Of a DNA stretch of 60,851 nucleotides, positions 9,576-18,363 are shown in pieces; positions within the stretch are counted from its first letter, which is position 1, and every line of letters begins with the position of its first letter. Below the pieces are notes generated by a model. It searched no databases. It saw only the letters and a list, made by a program, of their open reading frames with translations, and was not told the origin of the DNA. A program made the position numbers and the translations under genes. This DNA comes from an uncultured Pseudoclavibacter sp. (GTDB lineage Bacteria; Actinomycetota; Actinomycetes; Actinomycetales; Microbacteriaceae): positions 1-60,851 of the forward strand of contig CAMIMS010000008.1 of the NCBI GenBank assembly GCA_946221025.1. The letters run 5' to 3'.

Positions 9576-10037
9576 CTACTCGTTGCCGATCGCGAGTTCG
9601 CCGATGACCTCGCCGTAGGGGGTGTCGCCCCGAACGGTGAAGCCGCGCGAGCGGAAGAACTCTCCCGGGCCCATCTCGCCTTCCTCCCACACCGCGGTCA
9701 CCCGCGAGAAGCCGCGGCGGCGGGCCTCATCGATGAACTCGTTCATGAGGAAGGTGCCGATGCCCTCGCCCTGGTGCTCACCGTCGACGTTCATGCGAAG
9801 CACCGTGCAGCGGTGGGTCTCTTCTTCGGCGTCTTTGTCGAAGTTGCCAAGGATGAAGCCAACGACCTCATCGCCCATCATGGCGACCCGCGGCCACATG
9901 GTGTCGGCGTTGACGGATGCTTCGGCGATGGAGTTCGCGACGGGTGCCACGTACTGCTCCTGCCCCGGCTTAAGGGACAGCGTGTTCGCGGCGACGACGT
10001 TGGCGGCGGACAGCTCGTGAAGGTGCAGCTCGGTCAT
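9576..10037 (-). CDS. GNAT-family N-acetyltransferase
   Basis: A 153-residue protein of the usual size for a single GNAT domain. The acetyl-CoA pyrophosphate-binding loop is visible as HQGEGIGTFLMNEFIDEARR near residues 92-111, preceded by the strand VLRMNVDGE, and the C-terminal FFRSRGFTVRG matches the family's last strand-helix. The substrate cannot be deduced. It is divergently oriented to the ParA-like gene, so their promoters share the 156-bp gap. Confidence 0.85.
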   Translation of the reverse strand: MTELHLHELSAANVVAANTLSLKPGQEQYVAPVANSIAEASVNADTMWPRVAMMGDEVVGFILGNFDKDAEEETHRCTVLRMNVDGEHQGEGIGTFLMNEFIDEARRRGFSRVTAVWEEGEMGPGEFFRSRGFTVRGDTPYGEVIGELAIGNE

Positions 10038-10193
10038 GCCGCGAGGCTATACCGCGCAGTCGAACGCATCCCGAGTTTTTCGCTGCACAGACGCCGAACG
10101 CCTGAGACCTCCCGTCACTCATACACTTTGGGGACGCAGAGGCAACGGGGCAAATAGCCGCTGCCGTTACGGGCCACGGAAAGGAGCCGGAGC

Positions 10194-12530
10194 ATGCCGC
10201 AACCGGCGCTGCAACTGACGGGCATCATTCGCGAGGATGGGCATGGTGAGCTGCGGGGGCACGGCCGCGTTGACCGCTTCGCGGGCATCTCGCCGGACGA
10301 CATTCGCACCCTCGTCATGGAGCACGCGATCCGGGAGGCATCCGAACGTGACGAGCAGATCGAGCTTCGCGTGGTCGACGTGGACGGCGTGTTCCCGCTG
10401 TTGATCGCGCCGGACGGCACGATCAACGAGAACGGCCCGGCAGAACCCCTCCAGTTCGGTGACGATCAGTTGTCTCCGCCGGATGCGCACACCGGGTATT
10501 CGATGACGCTGCACGAATCGATCCGCATCCCGCGCGGCGAAATGATGAGCGCCATTCCCGACCCCGAGCGCAAGCCCGAGGCGAAACCCGAACCGAAGAA
10601 CACGCGCGGCAAAACGGCCGATGCGGATGCGACGAGCGAGTCGGATTCGAGCTCCACTGCCGGTTCGGGTGCCGAGCAGCAGCCCGCGGATGAGAAGCCG
10701 CAGCAGGCGGATGCGCAGCTCGAAATGCACGAGTCGTGGCTGCCGAGCTTTCCGCGCGACCGCGACGCTGATGAGCAGACGGGTGATTCATCCGAGTCGC
10801 CTCGGGATGCGGTTCAGCGCGAGATCGATGCCATCGAGCAGGCTGTGGCCTCGAAGAGCGCGAACGCCGAGCAGAAGACCGAGCGCGTCGGCGCCGACCC
10901 TGCCCCGGCGCAAACCGGCGACGGTGATGGGGGCCTGAACGAGGACACCGACCCGCGACCGGCCGGATCGACCGCGCTTGGCAGTAACGCATCGAAGATC
11001 CCGCCGATGCCCGGCGCTGACGCACAGGCCGCGGCTCCCGCGACGGCGCAGTCGCAGAATCAGACGGGCACCCAGGATGCGTCGCCCGCGACCGGGGGGT
11101 GGCATCAGGTCGCCGGTCGGAACGCGTCCGGGCCGGGCGCAATGGGGAAAGCCCCGCGGGATTCGGCGACCCCGTACGGGCCGGTGCCGTCAATCGTGCG
11201 GCAAACCGGACCCGGGGGCGCGGCGGCCTCGCCGCAGCCGGGTTCGAGTGCCCCGGCTGCGCCTGCTCGACCCGAGCAGGCGGAGGCTCCCACGTCCGCA
11301 CCGAATCTCGCTGCGAGCACCGCGCCCGATGAGGTGGATGCAGCTCAGTCCAAGCGGGAGCCAGCTGGAAGTCCTGACCCCGCCCCCTCGCCCCGGCCTG
11401 AGCCCAACGCGTCGGCACCGAAGCCCGAGCCGAACCCGCGGGCACCCAAGCCTGAGCCGAACCCGCCGGCAGCGAACCCCGAGCCGGATGCGGAGCAGAG
11501 GCCTCGATTCGAGGTTCCGCAGATTCCGGAAGAGCGGCCAAAGCCCGCAGCGCGGAGGGTGCAGCCAAAGCCCGGTGTCGGCACCGGCACCGGCGGTGTG
11601 CCGACGCTCGACGACTTTCTTCGCGACGGGTCGCCGATGGATGAGCGCCCCGCCGAACAGGGGTGGCGCGCGGGACTTCGCCGCGGCACCGGCGGCCTCA
11701 TCTCGCTTAGCCCGAGTGCGCGTGAGCGCCAGGAGCGCATGGAAATCGCGTCGATTCAGCGCCCACTTTCGGGATCTCGCACCATCGTGGTCGTGAACCC
11801 GAAGGGCGGCGCCCACAAGACCACCGCGACGCTCATGATCGCGGCGATGTTCGGGATTTACCGCGGCGGTTACACCCTCGCGTGGGACAACAACGAGACC
11901 CGCGGCACGCTCGGGTGGCGCTCAAAACCGGGCGTGCACCGCAACACCGCCGTGGACCTCTTGCGTCAACTGCCGCACTTCGAGATCTCGGGTGGAACGG
12001 CTATCGGTGACATCGACCGGTTCGTGCGCAATCAGGGCGAAGCCCGCTTCGATGTGCTCGCATCCGACGATGACGCCGCGAGCGCCGCGATCATCGACGA
12101 TGAGGCGTTCTCGCGCCTGCACTCGACGCTCTCGCGCTTCTACCGGGTGCTCGTAGTCGACACCGGCAACAACATGCGCGCGAGCAACTGGGAGGCGGCG
12201 CTCGACTCGGCCGACCAGCTCGTGATCGTCTCAACCCACCGCGAGGACACGGCCGCATCGGCGGCGTGGCTTGCGGATGGGCTGCGTGAGCGCGGCCACG
12301 CGGACAAGCTCGCGAATGCGGTCACCATCCTCTCGAGTCCCTCCGCCAAGGAAGACCGGGAACTGACGGGCCGACTCGTGAATCACTTCCAGCAGCTCAC
12401 GCGCGCCGTGGTGCAGGTGCCGTACGACGAGAAGTTCGTTGGCGGTGGCGAACTCGACGTCATGCGGCTCTCGCCGCGAACGCGCCTTGCCTGGCGTCAC
12501 GCTGCGGCGGTGATCGCCGAGGGGCTGTAG
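10194..12530 (+). CDS. MinD/ParA-type P-loop ATPase with long disordered N-terminal arm
   Basis: A 778-residue protein in three parts. Residues 1-110 form a small folded domain. About residues 115-500 are low-complexity (Ala, Pro, Glu, Gln, Asp), including a repeated EPNPRAPKP-like motif. About residues 525-778 are a ParA/MinD ATPase with the deviant Walker A VVVNPKGGAHKTTATLM, Walker B-like RVLVVDTGNN and VSTHREDTAASAAWL. Long-armed ATPases of this kind are common in actinobacteria, and some (EspI-like) belong to type VII secretion loci. The WXG100-type gene 4 kb away makes that link possible but unproven, since no ESX core genes are in view. Confidence 0.75.
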   Translation: MPQPALQLTGIIREDGHGELRGHGRVDRFAGISPDDIRTLVMEHAIREASERDEQIELRVVDVDGVFPLLIAPDGTINENGPAEPLQFGDDQLSPPDAHTGYSMTLHESIRIPRGEMMSAIPDPERKPEAKPEPKNTRGKTADADATSESDSSSTAGSGAEQQPADEKPQQADAQLEMHESWLPSFPRDRDADEQTGDSSESPRDAVQREIDAIEQAVASKSANAEQKTERVGADPAPAQTGDGDGGLNEDTDPRPAGSTALGSNASKIPPMPGADAQAAAPATAQSQNQTGTQDASPATGGWHQVAGRNASGPGAMGKAPRDSATPYGPVPSIVRQTGPGGAAASPQPGSSAPAAPARPEQAEAPTSAPNLAASTAPDEVDAAQSKREPAGSPDPAPSPRPEPNASAPKPEPNPRAPKPEPNPPAANPEPDAEQRPRFEVPQIPEERPKPAARRVQPKPGVGTGTGGVPTLDDFLRDGSPMDERPAEQGWRAGLRRGTGGLISLSPSARERQERMEIASIQRPLSGSRTIVVVNPKGGAHKTTATLMIAAMFGIYRGGYTLAWDNNETRGTLGWRSKPGVHRNTAVDLLRQLPHFEISGGTAIGDIDRFVRNQGEARFDVLASDDDAASAAIIDDEAFSRLHSTLSRFYRVLVVDTGNNMRASNWEAALDSADQLVIVSTHREDTAASAAWLADGLRERGHADKLANAVTILSSPSAKEDRELTGRLVNHFQQLTRAVVQVPYDEKFVGGGELDVMRLSPRTRLAWRHAAAVIAEGL

Positions 12531-12609
12531 GCGCGTCGGCGTCGCCCCGCGTCTCGCCGTCGCCGTCGCCGTCGCCGTGTCGCCCCTGCGCATCCGCTCG
12601 CTCTGACCG

Positions 12610-12668
12610 CTAGGTGGCCCCAATTGGTCCCACTGGCCCGGCTACTGGGCACATTTGGGGCCACCTAG
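12610..12668. repeat. Dispersed hairpin element, copy A
   Basis: A 59-bp imperfect palindrome between the ParA-like gene and the fused anthranilate synthase gene. The outer arms CTAGGTGGCCCCAA and TTGGGGCCACCTAG pair perfectly over 14 bp. The centre is ACTGGCCCGGCTACT. Related copies lie at 14952, 54751 and 57155. Confidence 0.85.
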
Positions 12669-12725
12669 CGCGCGCAGCGTCACCCGCGGCTGCCCGCAGG
12701 GGCCGCGGTTCGGTACGCTCGCTGG

Positions 12726-14879
12726 GTGCTTCGCGTGACCTCATCCAGCCGCCCTGCTGATCTCGCCGAAATGGATGAGCTGCAGGCCGGCCTCGACGAG
12801 CGCTGCGGCCTCATCCTCGCCTCCGGCGTCGAATACCCCGGCCGCTACACGCGCTGGGACATCGGCCTCATCGACCCGCCGCTTCGCATTGACGGGCGCG
12901 GGTTCACGATGCGGATGCAGGCGCTGAACGATCGCGGACTCATCCCGCTTGGCGCGTTCACGGATGCGGTGCGCGAGGTCGATGGCCTGGAAATTGTTTC
13001 CGAGGCCGACCGCGAGGTAGAGCTTCGCGTCACCCCGCAAGAAGACGGCGAGCTGCCCGAAGAGCAGCGCACCCGCCGCCGCTCGACATTCTCGGTGCTC
13101 CGACTCCTGCTCGCGGTGCTCCCCGAAGACGCGGAGCACCTCGGCCTGTACGGCGCGTTCGGGTACGACCTCGTGCGGCAGATCGAAGCGCTCGAGATGT
13201 CGGCGGATGAGAACCAGCGCGACCTCGCGGTGTACCTGCCCGACTCCATCCTCGTCGTTGACCGGCAGCGGGGCGACGCGAAGCGCATCGAGTTCGAATT
13301 CGAGTACGGGGGCGAATCCACCGAGGGCATCGCGCGAAGCGAAGTGCGCGACCCGTTCGTGCCCGCACCCGAAGGCACAGGCCCGAGCCGCGACCACGAA
13401 CCGGGCGACTTCGCGGCGCTGGTTACGTCGGCTAAGGCATCGTTCGAGCGCGGCGACCTGTTCGAGGTCGACCCGGGGCAGGCGTTCCGAAAGCCCGTGG
13501 CCGAGAGCCCGGCGACCGTGTTCCAGCACCTTCGCCTGAATGCGCCGGCCCCGTTCGCGGCGCTCATGAACCTCGGCCTGAACGAATACCTCATCTCGGC
13601 GAGCCCTGAAATGTTCGTGCGCGTGAATGGAACGCGCGTTGAGACGGTTCCGATCTCGGGCACGATCGCGCGCGGCCGGGATGCGCTCGAAGACGCCGAA
13701 CGCATCCGCGAACTGCTGAACTCCGAGAAAGACCTGTCGGAGCTGACCATGTGCACCGACGTTGACCGCAACGACAAGTCGCGGGTGTGCGAACCCGGTT
13801 CGGTGCGCATCGTTGGGCGCCGCCAGGTGGAGCTGTACTCGAAGGTCATTCACACCGTCGACCACGTCGAGGGCACGCTCCGCCCCGAATTCGACGGGCT
13901 GGATGCGTTCGCGACGCATATGTGGGCGGTCACCGTCACCGGAGCGCCGAAGCTGTGGGCGATGCGCTTCATCGACGAGCACGAGCGCTCGCCGCGCACC
14001 TGGTACTCGGGCGCGATGGGCGTGCTCGCGGCCGACGGGTCGGTGAACACGGGCATGACGATCCGCACCGCGGTGGTGCGCGGGGGAGTCGCGGAGGTGC
14101 GCGCGGGGGCGACCCTGCTCATCGACTCGGTGCCCGAGGATGAAGAGCGCGAGACCGAGATGAAAGCCTCGGCCATGCTCGAGGCGCTCGATGCGACATC
14201 CGCAAGCGTCGAGGAAGACCGCCGACGCCTCATCGCCGGCCCCCCGACCGCAGCGCGCGAGACCGGGGTGGGGCACCGCATCCTGATGCTCGATCACGAG
14301 GACTCGTTCTCGCAGATGCTCGCCGGGTACCTGCGCGAAACCGGCGCCGAGGTGCGCACGGTGCGCGTACCGAAGGGCGGGCTTGCCGAGGGTGTGCTCG
14401 AGCGCGAACTGGATGCGTTCAACCCCACGCTCGCGGTCATGTCGCCCGGCCCGGGTTCGCCCTCAGACTTCAAGGATGCGCAGCTGCTGCGCGTGCTCGA
14501 TGCGGCCGGTGTCGGCATTTTCGGCGTGTGCCTCGGGCAGCAGGCGATCGGCGAGTACTTCGGCGGCACGCTCGGCCAGCTCGACTATCCGCTGCACGGC
14601 AAGGAGCGCGAGGCGACCCTGAAGGAGGGCGGCTTCCTCGAAGCGATGCCTGCCCGGTTCCAGACGGGCCGCTACCACTCGCTGTACATCGATCCGGCGA
14701 CGTTCCCGGATGAGCTGATGCTCGTGGCCGATGACGATGACGGTATTCCGATGGCGATTCAGCACCGCGAGCGGCCCATTTTCGCGGTGCAGTTCCATCC
14801 CGAAAGCCTCATGACCCTCACCGACAACGCCGGGCGCACGATCATCGACGCGGTGCTCGCGCGCGTGCCCCGCGCCTAG
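12726..14879 (+). CDS. trpE: Anthranilate synthase, fused component I-II (TrpE-TrpG type)
   Basis: This 717-residue fusion converts chorismate and glutamine to anthranilate. About residues 1-500 are the chorismate-binding TrpE part, with ISASPEMFVRV, PISGTIARGRDA, CTDVDRNDKSRVCEPGSV and WYSGAMGVLAADGSVNTGMT. About residues 520-717 are a class I glutamine amidotransferase with the nucleophile loop GVCLGQQAIGEYFGG and the His-Glu pair in VQFHPES. Length and architecture match the fused clade known from alphaproteobacteria and some actinobacteria. No other trp gene is near. A PhzE-type 2-amino-2-desoxyisochorismate synthase is the main alternative. The start is GTG 12726. Confidence 0.85.
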   Translation: MLRVTSSSRPADLAEMDELQAGLDERCGLILASGVEYPGRYTRWDIGLIDPPLRIDGRGFTMRMQALNDRGLIPLGAFTDAVREVDGLEIVSEADREVELRVTPQEDGELPEEQRTRRRSTFSVLRLLLAVLPEDAEHLGLYGAFGYDLVRQIEALEMSADENQRDLAVYLPDSILVVDRQRGDAKRIEFEFEYGGESTEGIARSEVRDPFVPAPEGTGPSRDHEPGDFAALVTSAKASFERGDLFEVDPGQAFRKPVAESPATVFQHLRLNAPAPFAALMNLGLNEYLISASPEMFVRVNGTRVETVPISGTIARGRDALEDAERIRELLNSEKDLSELTMCTDVDRNDKSRVCEPGSVRIVGRRQVELYSKVIHTVDHVEGTLRPEFDGLDAFATHMWAVTVTGAPKLWAMRFIDEHERSPRTWYSGAMGVLAADGSVNTGMTIRTAVVRGGVAEVRAGATLLIDSVPEDEERETEMKASAMLEALDATSASVEEDRRRLIAGPPTAARETGVGHRILMLDHEDSFSQMLAGYLRETGAEVRTVRVPKGGLAEGVLERELDAFNPTLAVMSPGPGSPSDFKDAQLLRVLDAAGVGIFGVCLGQQAIGEYFGGTLGQLDYPLHGKEREATLKEGGFLEAMPARFQTGRYHSLYIDPATFPDELMLVADDDDGIPMAIQHRERPIFAVQFHPESLMTLTDNAGRTIIDAVLARVPRA

Positions 14880-14951
14880 GCGCCCGTAGGCTCGCGCTGC
14901 CCCTGCGGCTGCGCCCGTCGGCAGCCGTTGCTTCACGTCCGCGAATAGCGC

Positions 14952-15012
14952 GATAGGTGGCCCCAAATCGACATACTGGCCCGGCCACTATGTCGATTTG
15001 GGACCACCTATC
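14952..15012. repeat. Dispersed hairpin element, copy B
   Basis: A 61-bp palindrome between the convergent anthranilate synthase and purU genes. Arms of about 24 bp, starting GATAGGTGG and ending CCACCTATC, pair with essentially one mismatch around the loop CTGGCCCGGCCAC. It could act as a bidirectional terminator. Confidence 0.9.
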
Positions 15013-15090
15013 CGGTGCGCGCCTCAGTTGGGGCCACCTATCCGGTGCGTGCCCGATTCGGGACCACCTATCCGGTGCGTGCCCGGGGCT
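15001..15090. repeat. Three 30-bp tandem units derived from the hairpin arm
   Basis: Three consecutive 30-bp units (15001, 15031, 15061) each begin GGACCACCTATCCGGTGCG or GGGCCACCTATCCGGTGCG. The first is the 3' arm of hairpin copy B, so the arm appears to have been amplified in tandem up to the purU stop codon. Confidence 0.85.
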
Positions 15091-15093
15091 GCG

Positions 15094-16008
15094 CTACTGG
15101 AAGATGATCGTGCGCGATCCGTCCAGCAGCACTCGGTGCTCGGAGAACCACTTGACGGCCTGGCGGAGGGTGCGCGACTCCACATCCTCACCGATCGCCA
15201 TGAGCTCCTGCGGGGTGTTCGCGTGGTCGACGCGAATCACGTTCTGCTCGATGATCGGGCCCTCGTCGAGGTCGGCGGTCACGAAGTGCGCGGTCGCACC
15301 GATGAGCTTCACGCCGCGCGCGTGCGCCTGACGGTAGGGGTTCGCGCCCTTGAACCCGGGCAGGAACGAGTGGTGAATGTTGATCGCGCGTCCGGCAAGG
15401 GGCTCGCACAGTTCGGGGGAGAGGATGCGCATGTAGCGGGCGAGCACGACCAGTTCGATCTGCTCGGCCTCGACCACTTCGAGCACGCGCTTCTCGAACG
15501 CATCCTTGTCTGCATCCGAGTTGATCGCCTGCCACCAGAACGGCACCCCGTAGAAGCCGCTGATCTCTTCGAGCGCGTCATTGTTCGCCATGACACCGGC
15601 GATATCGATGTTCAGATGCCCCGAGCGCTGCCGGAACAGCAGGTCGTTCAGGCAGTGCGGCGCCTTGGTGGCGAGGATGAGCGTTTTCGTGGGGCGACCG
15701 CCGACGACGAGGTCGATGCGGGCCTGGAAACGCTCGGCCACCGGGCGAAGCGCCTCTTCGATGCGGTGTCGCGGCGCTTCGGTGTGGAATTCGACGCGCA
15801 TGAAGAACCCGCCGGTGTCGGTGGATGAGAACTGCTGCAGCTCGAGCACGTTCCCGTCAACGCTGACGACGGCACCCGACACGGCGTGCACGATGCCGGG
15901 GGTGTCGGGGCAGGTGAGGGTCAGCACCCAACGGTCGCTGGTCTGCTCGCTCGGCACAGAAACAATCGGAATCGCACCGGTGGGCGTGGTCGAAATCGGC
16001 TCAGTCAC
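15094..16008 (-). CDS. purU: Formyltetrahydrofolate deformylase
   Basis: This enzyme hydrolyses 10-formyl-THF to THF and formate, which balances the one-carbon pool. The N-terminal ACT domain (WVLTLTCPDTPGIVHAVSG, about residues 26-100) is followed by a formyltransferase fold with INIHHSFLPGFKGANPYRQA and the catalytic Asp in TADLDEGPIIEQ. The GTG at 16006-16008 gives 304 residues, close to the family norm. The frame stays open further upstream, but that stretch lies antisense to the next gene and has no homology. It is divergent from the WXG100-type gene. Confidence 0.95.
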   Translation of the reverse strand: MTEPISTTPTGAIPIVSVPSEQTSDRWVLTLTCPDTPGIVHAVSGAVVSVDGNVLELQQFSSTDTGGFFMRVEFHTEAPRHRIEEALRPVAERFQARIDLVVGGRPTKTLILATKAPHCLNDLLFRQRSGHLNIDIAGVMANNDALEEISGFYGVPFWWQAINSDADKDAFEKRVLEVVEAEQIELVVLARYMRILSPELCEPLAGRAINIHHSFLPGFKGANPYRQAHARGVKLIGATAHFVTADLDEGPIIEQNVIRVDHANTPQELMAIGEDVESRTLRQAVKWFSEHRVLLDGSRTIIFQ

Positions 16009-16081
16009 CCGGCAGAGGGTAGTGGAAGCAGCAACGGGGGCAGCGTAGGGTGAACGTACTCGTTTGCTGAGGGGGTCCGTC

Positions 16082-17140
16082 ATGTACGGAGCAGATACCG
16101 ACGCGCTGCGCGATGTGGCCGACACGCACGGTGCTATTGCGGAAGAGATCACCGAGGTCGCTTCTGAGCTGTCGAATCGTGTGGACAGCATTGAATGGCA
16201 TGGCCTCGATGCGGATGGGTTTCGCGCGAAATTCCAGCAATTAGTAATTGCGAGAAGCCTCATACTCGCGGCTCAACTCAGTGCCCTCGAACGTGAACTG
16301 GAAGAGCAAGCTGCCGAACAGGACGCGACGAGCGCTGCTCGAAGTTCGGTCACCCTCCTAGCGACGCGCGGGGCTAGCACTCGAACGGCGGCCGTCCCGA
16401 AACTGAATGACCCGCGCAACGACACTAATGCGTCACCAACGGGTCCTCCACAGGATCCGGGCATCAAGCCGGGCATACCAGGCACATCTGCCCCTATACC
16501 CGCTCCGCAACCATGGCCGCGAGCGCCGGACTCAGCGTCGGAAGGCTCGGGGCCGCACGGTGTCGAGGAACCAACCGACGAAGACCGGCTTAAACACGCC
16601 CAGTGGAGTGCCGCTGCGGAAGAGGTCGAAATCATTATGCCGAACGCTTCAGCGCATATGGACCACTATCTGGACGGCACTGGAGAGACCTATCCGGTGA
16701 ACGTGGATGGAATGCTGAATGCAATGCCAGAGTTACGAGATCGTGTGATAGGCGATGTCTCGTATGCAGCGCGTGAAGCCATGCTCACGGCGAAAAGCGA
16801 AAATATAACCGAGCCAACGACCTATCCGTTTGTAACTCCATGGGATGGAGCTTATGCGCAGAAGGAGGATTCGCTCGATTGGTTCTATGCCGTTGGTGGA
16901 TATCAGTATGCAACGACCGGCACGGTCACGGTATATCCTCCCGAAACCCCGGGTGGAGAGTGGCGGTATGAGTACTCCTATCAGGTGCATGTTGGGGATC
17001 GCTATAACTGGGACCCTGGTAAGTCGACGGATGTAGGTGGCAAATCGGTGACCGACGAGGAGATGGGAAGGTTGCACCAGGTAGGGTTGGCTCAAGAATA
17101 CGATCTTGAAGGACACTCCTCCGTCTACAAGGGGCCCTGA
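16082..17140 (+). CDS. WXG100-type protein with proline-rich linker and candidate C-terminal toxin domain
   Basis: A 352-residue protein with no signal peptide. Residues 1-85 are helical with a central W-H-G (SIEWHGLDADGFRAKFQ), as in WXG100/type VII secretion substrates. Residues 105-165 are a Pro/Ser linker. The C-terminal 175 residues are more aromatic and include YAVGGYQYATTGTVTVYP and GDRYNWDPGKST (Asp306-x-Tyr308-Asn309-Trp). The order of motifs (Gly-Thr-Val strand, Trp-x-Tyr strand, Asp-x-Tyr-Asn/Asp-aromatic, then an LAQEYDLEG-like strand) recalls the catalytic barrel of colicin M-type lipid II hydrolases. That likeness is from memory and the colicin M His-Arg pair is not evident. The start is ATG 16082. 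Its stop overlaps the next gene by one base. Confidence 0.65.
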   Translation: MYGADTDALRDVADTHGAIAEEITEVASELSNRVDSIEWHGLDADGFRAKFQQLVIARSLILAAQLSALERELEEQAAEQDATSAARSSVTLLATRGASTRTAAVPKLNDPRNDTNASPTGPPQDPGIKPGIPGTSAPIPAPQPWPRAPDSASEGSGPHGVEEPTDEDRLKHAQWSAAAEEVEIIMPNASAHMDHYLDGTGETYPVNVDGMLNAMPELRDRVIGDVSYAAREAMLTAKSENITEPTTYPFVTPWDGAYAQKEDSLDWFYAVGGYQYATTGTVTVYPPETPGGEWRYEYSYQVHVGDRYNWDPGKSTDVGGKSVTDEEMGRLHQVGLAQEYDLEGHSSVYKGP

Positions 17141-17646
17141 TGCGTCGCTCAACCAGTGTCAAACTGACCTTGCTGTGCATTTTCTGTTCTCTATTCACTA
17201 GCGGTTGTGCTCCCCTGAATTCAGGTCGGGAAGACTCCCTATCGACGCCCCAGGCGCAGTCCACGCTGGCACCGTATCCGGCGGACATGGAGCATCTTGA
17301 TGAGATTCTGGCGCTTTCGAAGATGAAGTTACCTGACGGTGTTGACGAAGTGACCGTTGAGCCGGCCTATGAGTTTGAGCGTGATTACCCTCGAGGGTGG
17401 GGGTACTTGGTGTATTTCAAGGCGGATGATGCGATAACTCGAAAGTTTCTCTCCGAGTATGTCGAGATCGTCATCTCTCGGGCGGAGTACTTTCCGGATT
17501 GTGACGCCGAGGCGGCTGAGGACGACCTTCCCGTTGCGGAAACGAATCGGCCGATATGCTCATTCGACAGCACTGGAGCCGGAAACGCTAGAGTCCTGAT
17601 CGAGCGTCCGTTCGGGCGTGTCTGGATCCTTATTCGAGGGGAATAG
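17140..17646 (+). CDS. Lipoprotein, candidate immunity protein 1
   Basis: A 168-residue lipoprotein with a lipobox (FTSGC, Cys at residue 23). It is the first of four tandem paralogues that share the mature start STLAPYPADMEHLDEILAL, the motif VDEVTVEPAYEFERDYPRGW and the ending RPFGRVWILIRGE. The conserved Cys pair (PDCDAE and PICSFD) could form a disulphide outside the membrane. I do not recognise a named family. The start codon overlaps the stop of the WXG100-type gene, so toxin and first lipoprotein are translationally coupled, which is typical of effector-immunity pairs. A protective role is inferred from context only. Confidence 0.7.
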   Translation: MRRSTSVKLTLLCIFCSLFTSGCAPLNSGREDSLSTPQAQSTLAPYPADMEHLDEILALSKMKLPDGVDEVTVEPAYEFERDYPRGWGYLVYFKADDAITRKFLSEYVEIVISRAEYFPDCDAEAAEDDLPVAETNRPICSFDSTGAGNARVLIERPFGRVWILIRGE

Positions 17647-18363
17647 AAAGCTTCACACCGGAACTCGTCACTGGAAGCAGTCACGGTCAGGCGTGAACCC
17701 GGAGCAATACGTGAGAGGAGCGTCGTGACAGGTAGTTCTCGAGCATTGAGGGCTTTGACCCTCGCGGTTGCGCTGCTTGGCCTCACTGGCTGCAATCCGG
17801 GGGGTCGGGATGCGGTGACGCCCCAGACTCAGTCGACGCTGGCGCCGTATCCGGCGGATATGGAGCACCTCGATGACATCCTGGCGCTCTCGAAAATGGA
17901 GTTGCCCGAGAATGTCGATGAAGTAACAGTTGAGCCGGCCTATGAGTTCGAGCGTGGTTACCCTCGGGGCTGGGGGTATGTGGTGTATTTCACGGCGGAC
18001 GAGGCGATAACGCGACAGTTTCTGTCTGACTACGTTCGAATCATCTTGCCGGAAGCCGAGGACTACCCTGACTGCGATCCCGAATTGGCGGAGAAGGATC
18101 TTCCCGTTGCTGAAGTGAATCGACCGATTTGCGCGTCCGCGAGCACCGGTACAGGTAATGCAAGAGTGCTGGTCGAGCGTCCGTTCGGGCGTGTCTGGAT
18201 CCTTATTCGAGGGGAATAGAAAGCTTCACACCGGAACTCGTCACTGGAAGCAGTCACGGTGAGGCGTGATCCCGGAGCAATACGTGAGAGGGGTGTCGTG
18301 ACACGAAGTTCTCAAGCATTGAGGGCCATGGCCTTCGCGGTTGCGTTGCTTGGTCTCACCGGT
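17602..18363 (+). repeat. Direct repeat with 573-bp period joining lipoprotein genes 1-2 and 2-3
   Basis: The stretch 17602-17790 recurs at 18175-18363 with only scattered mismatches. It covers the 3' end of one lipoprotein gene, the spacer beginning AAGCTTCACACCGGAACTCG, and the signal-peptide region of the next. The spacer is as conserved as the coding parts, which indicates a recent tandem duplication or gene conversion. Confidence 0.85.
17725..18219 (+). CDS. Lipoprotein, candidate immunity protein 2
   Basis: A 164-residue lipoprotein with a clear signal and lipobox (LLGLTGC, Cys at residue 23). The mature part is very close to that of its neighbours, especially the first copy, including the Cys pair and the C-terminal RPFGRVWILIRGE. 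The GTG start follows GAGAGGAGCG. The 78-bp spacer from the first copy is nearly identical to the spacer before the third. Confidence 0.8.
   Translation: MTGSSRALRALTLAVALLGLTGCNPGGRDAVTPQTQSTLAPYPADMEHLDDILALSKMELPENVDEVTVEPAYEFERGYPRGWGYVVYFTADEAITRQFLSDYVRIILPEAEDYPDCDPELAEKDLPVAEVNRPICASASTGTGNARVLVERPFGRVWILIRGE

Noticed and set aside
12540..12580. CGCCGT simple repeat after the ParA-like gene, considered as a CRISPR or functional array
   Set aside because: It is a short six-base reiteration without spacers, common in GC-rich intergenic DNA.
16009..16263. N-terminal extension of purU
   Set aside because: It would run antisense through the start of the WXG100-type gene. The GTG at 16008 gives the family-typical length.
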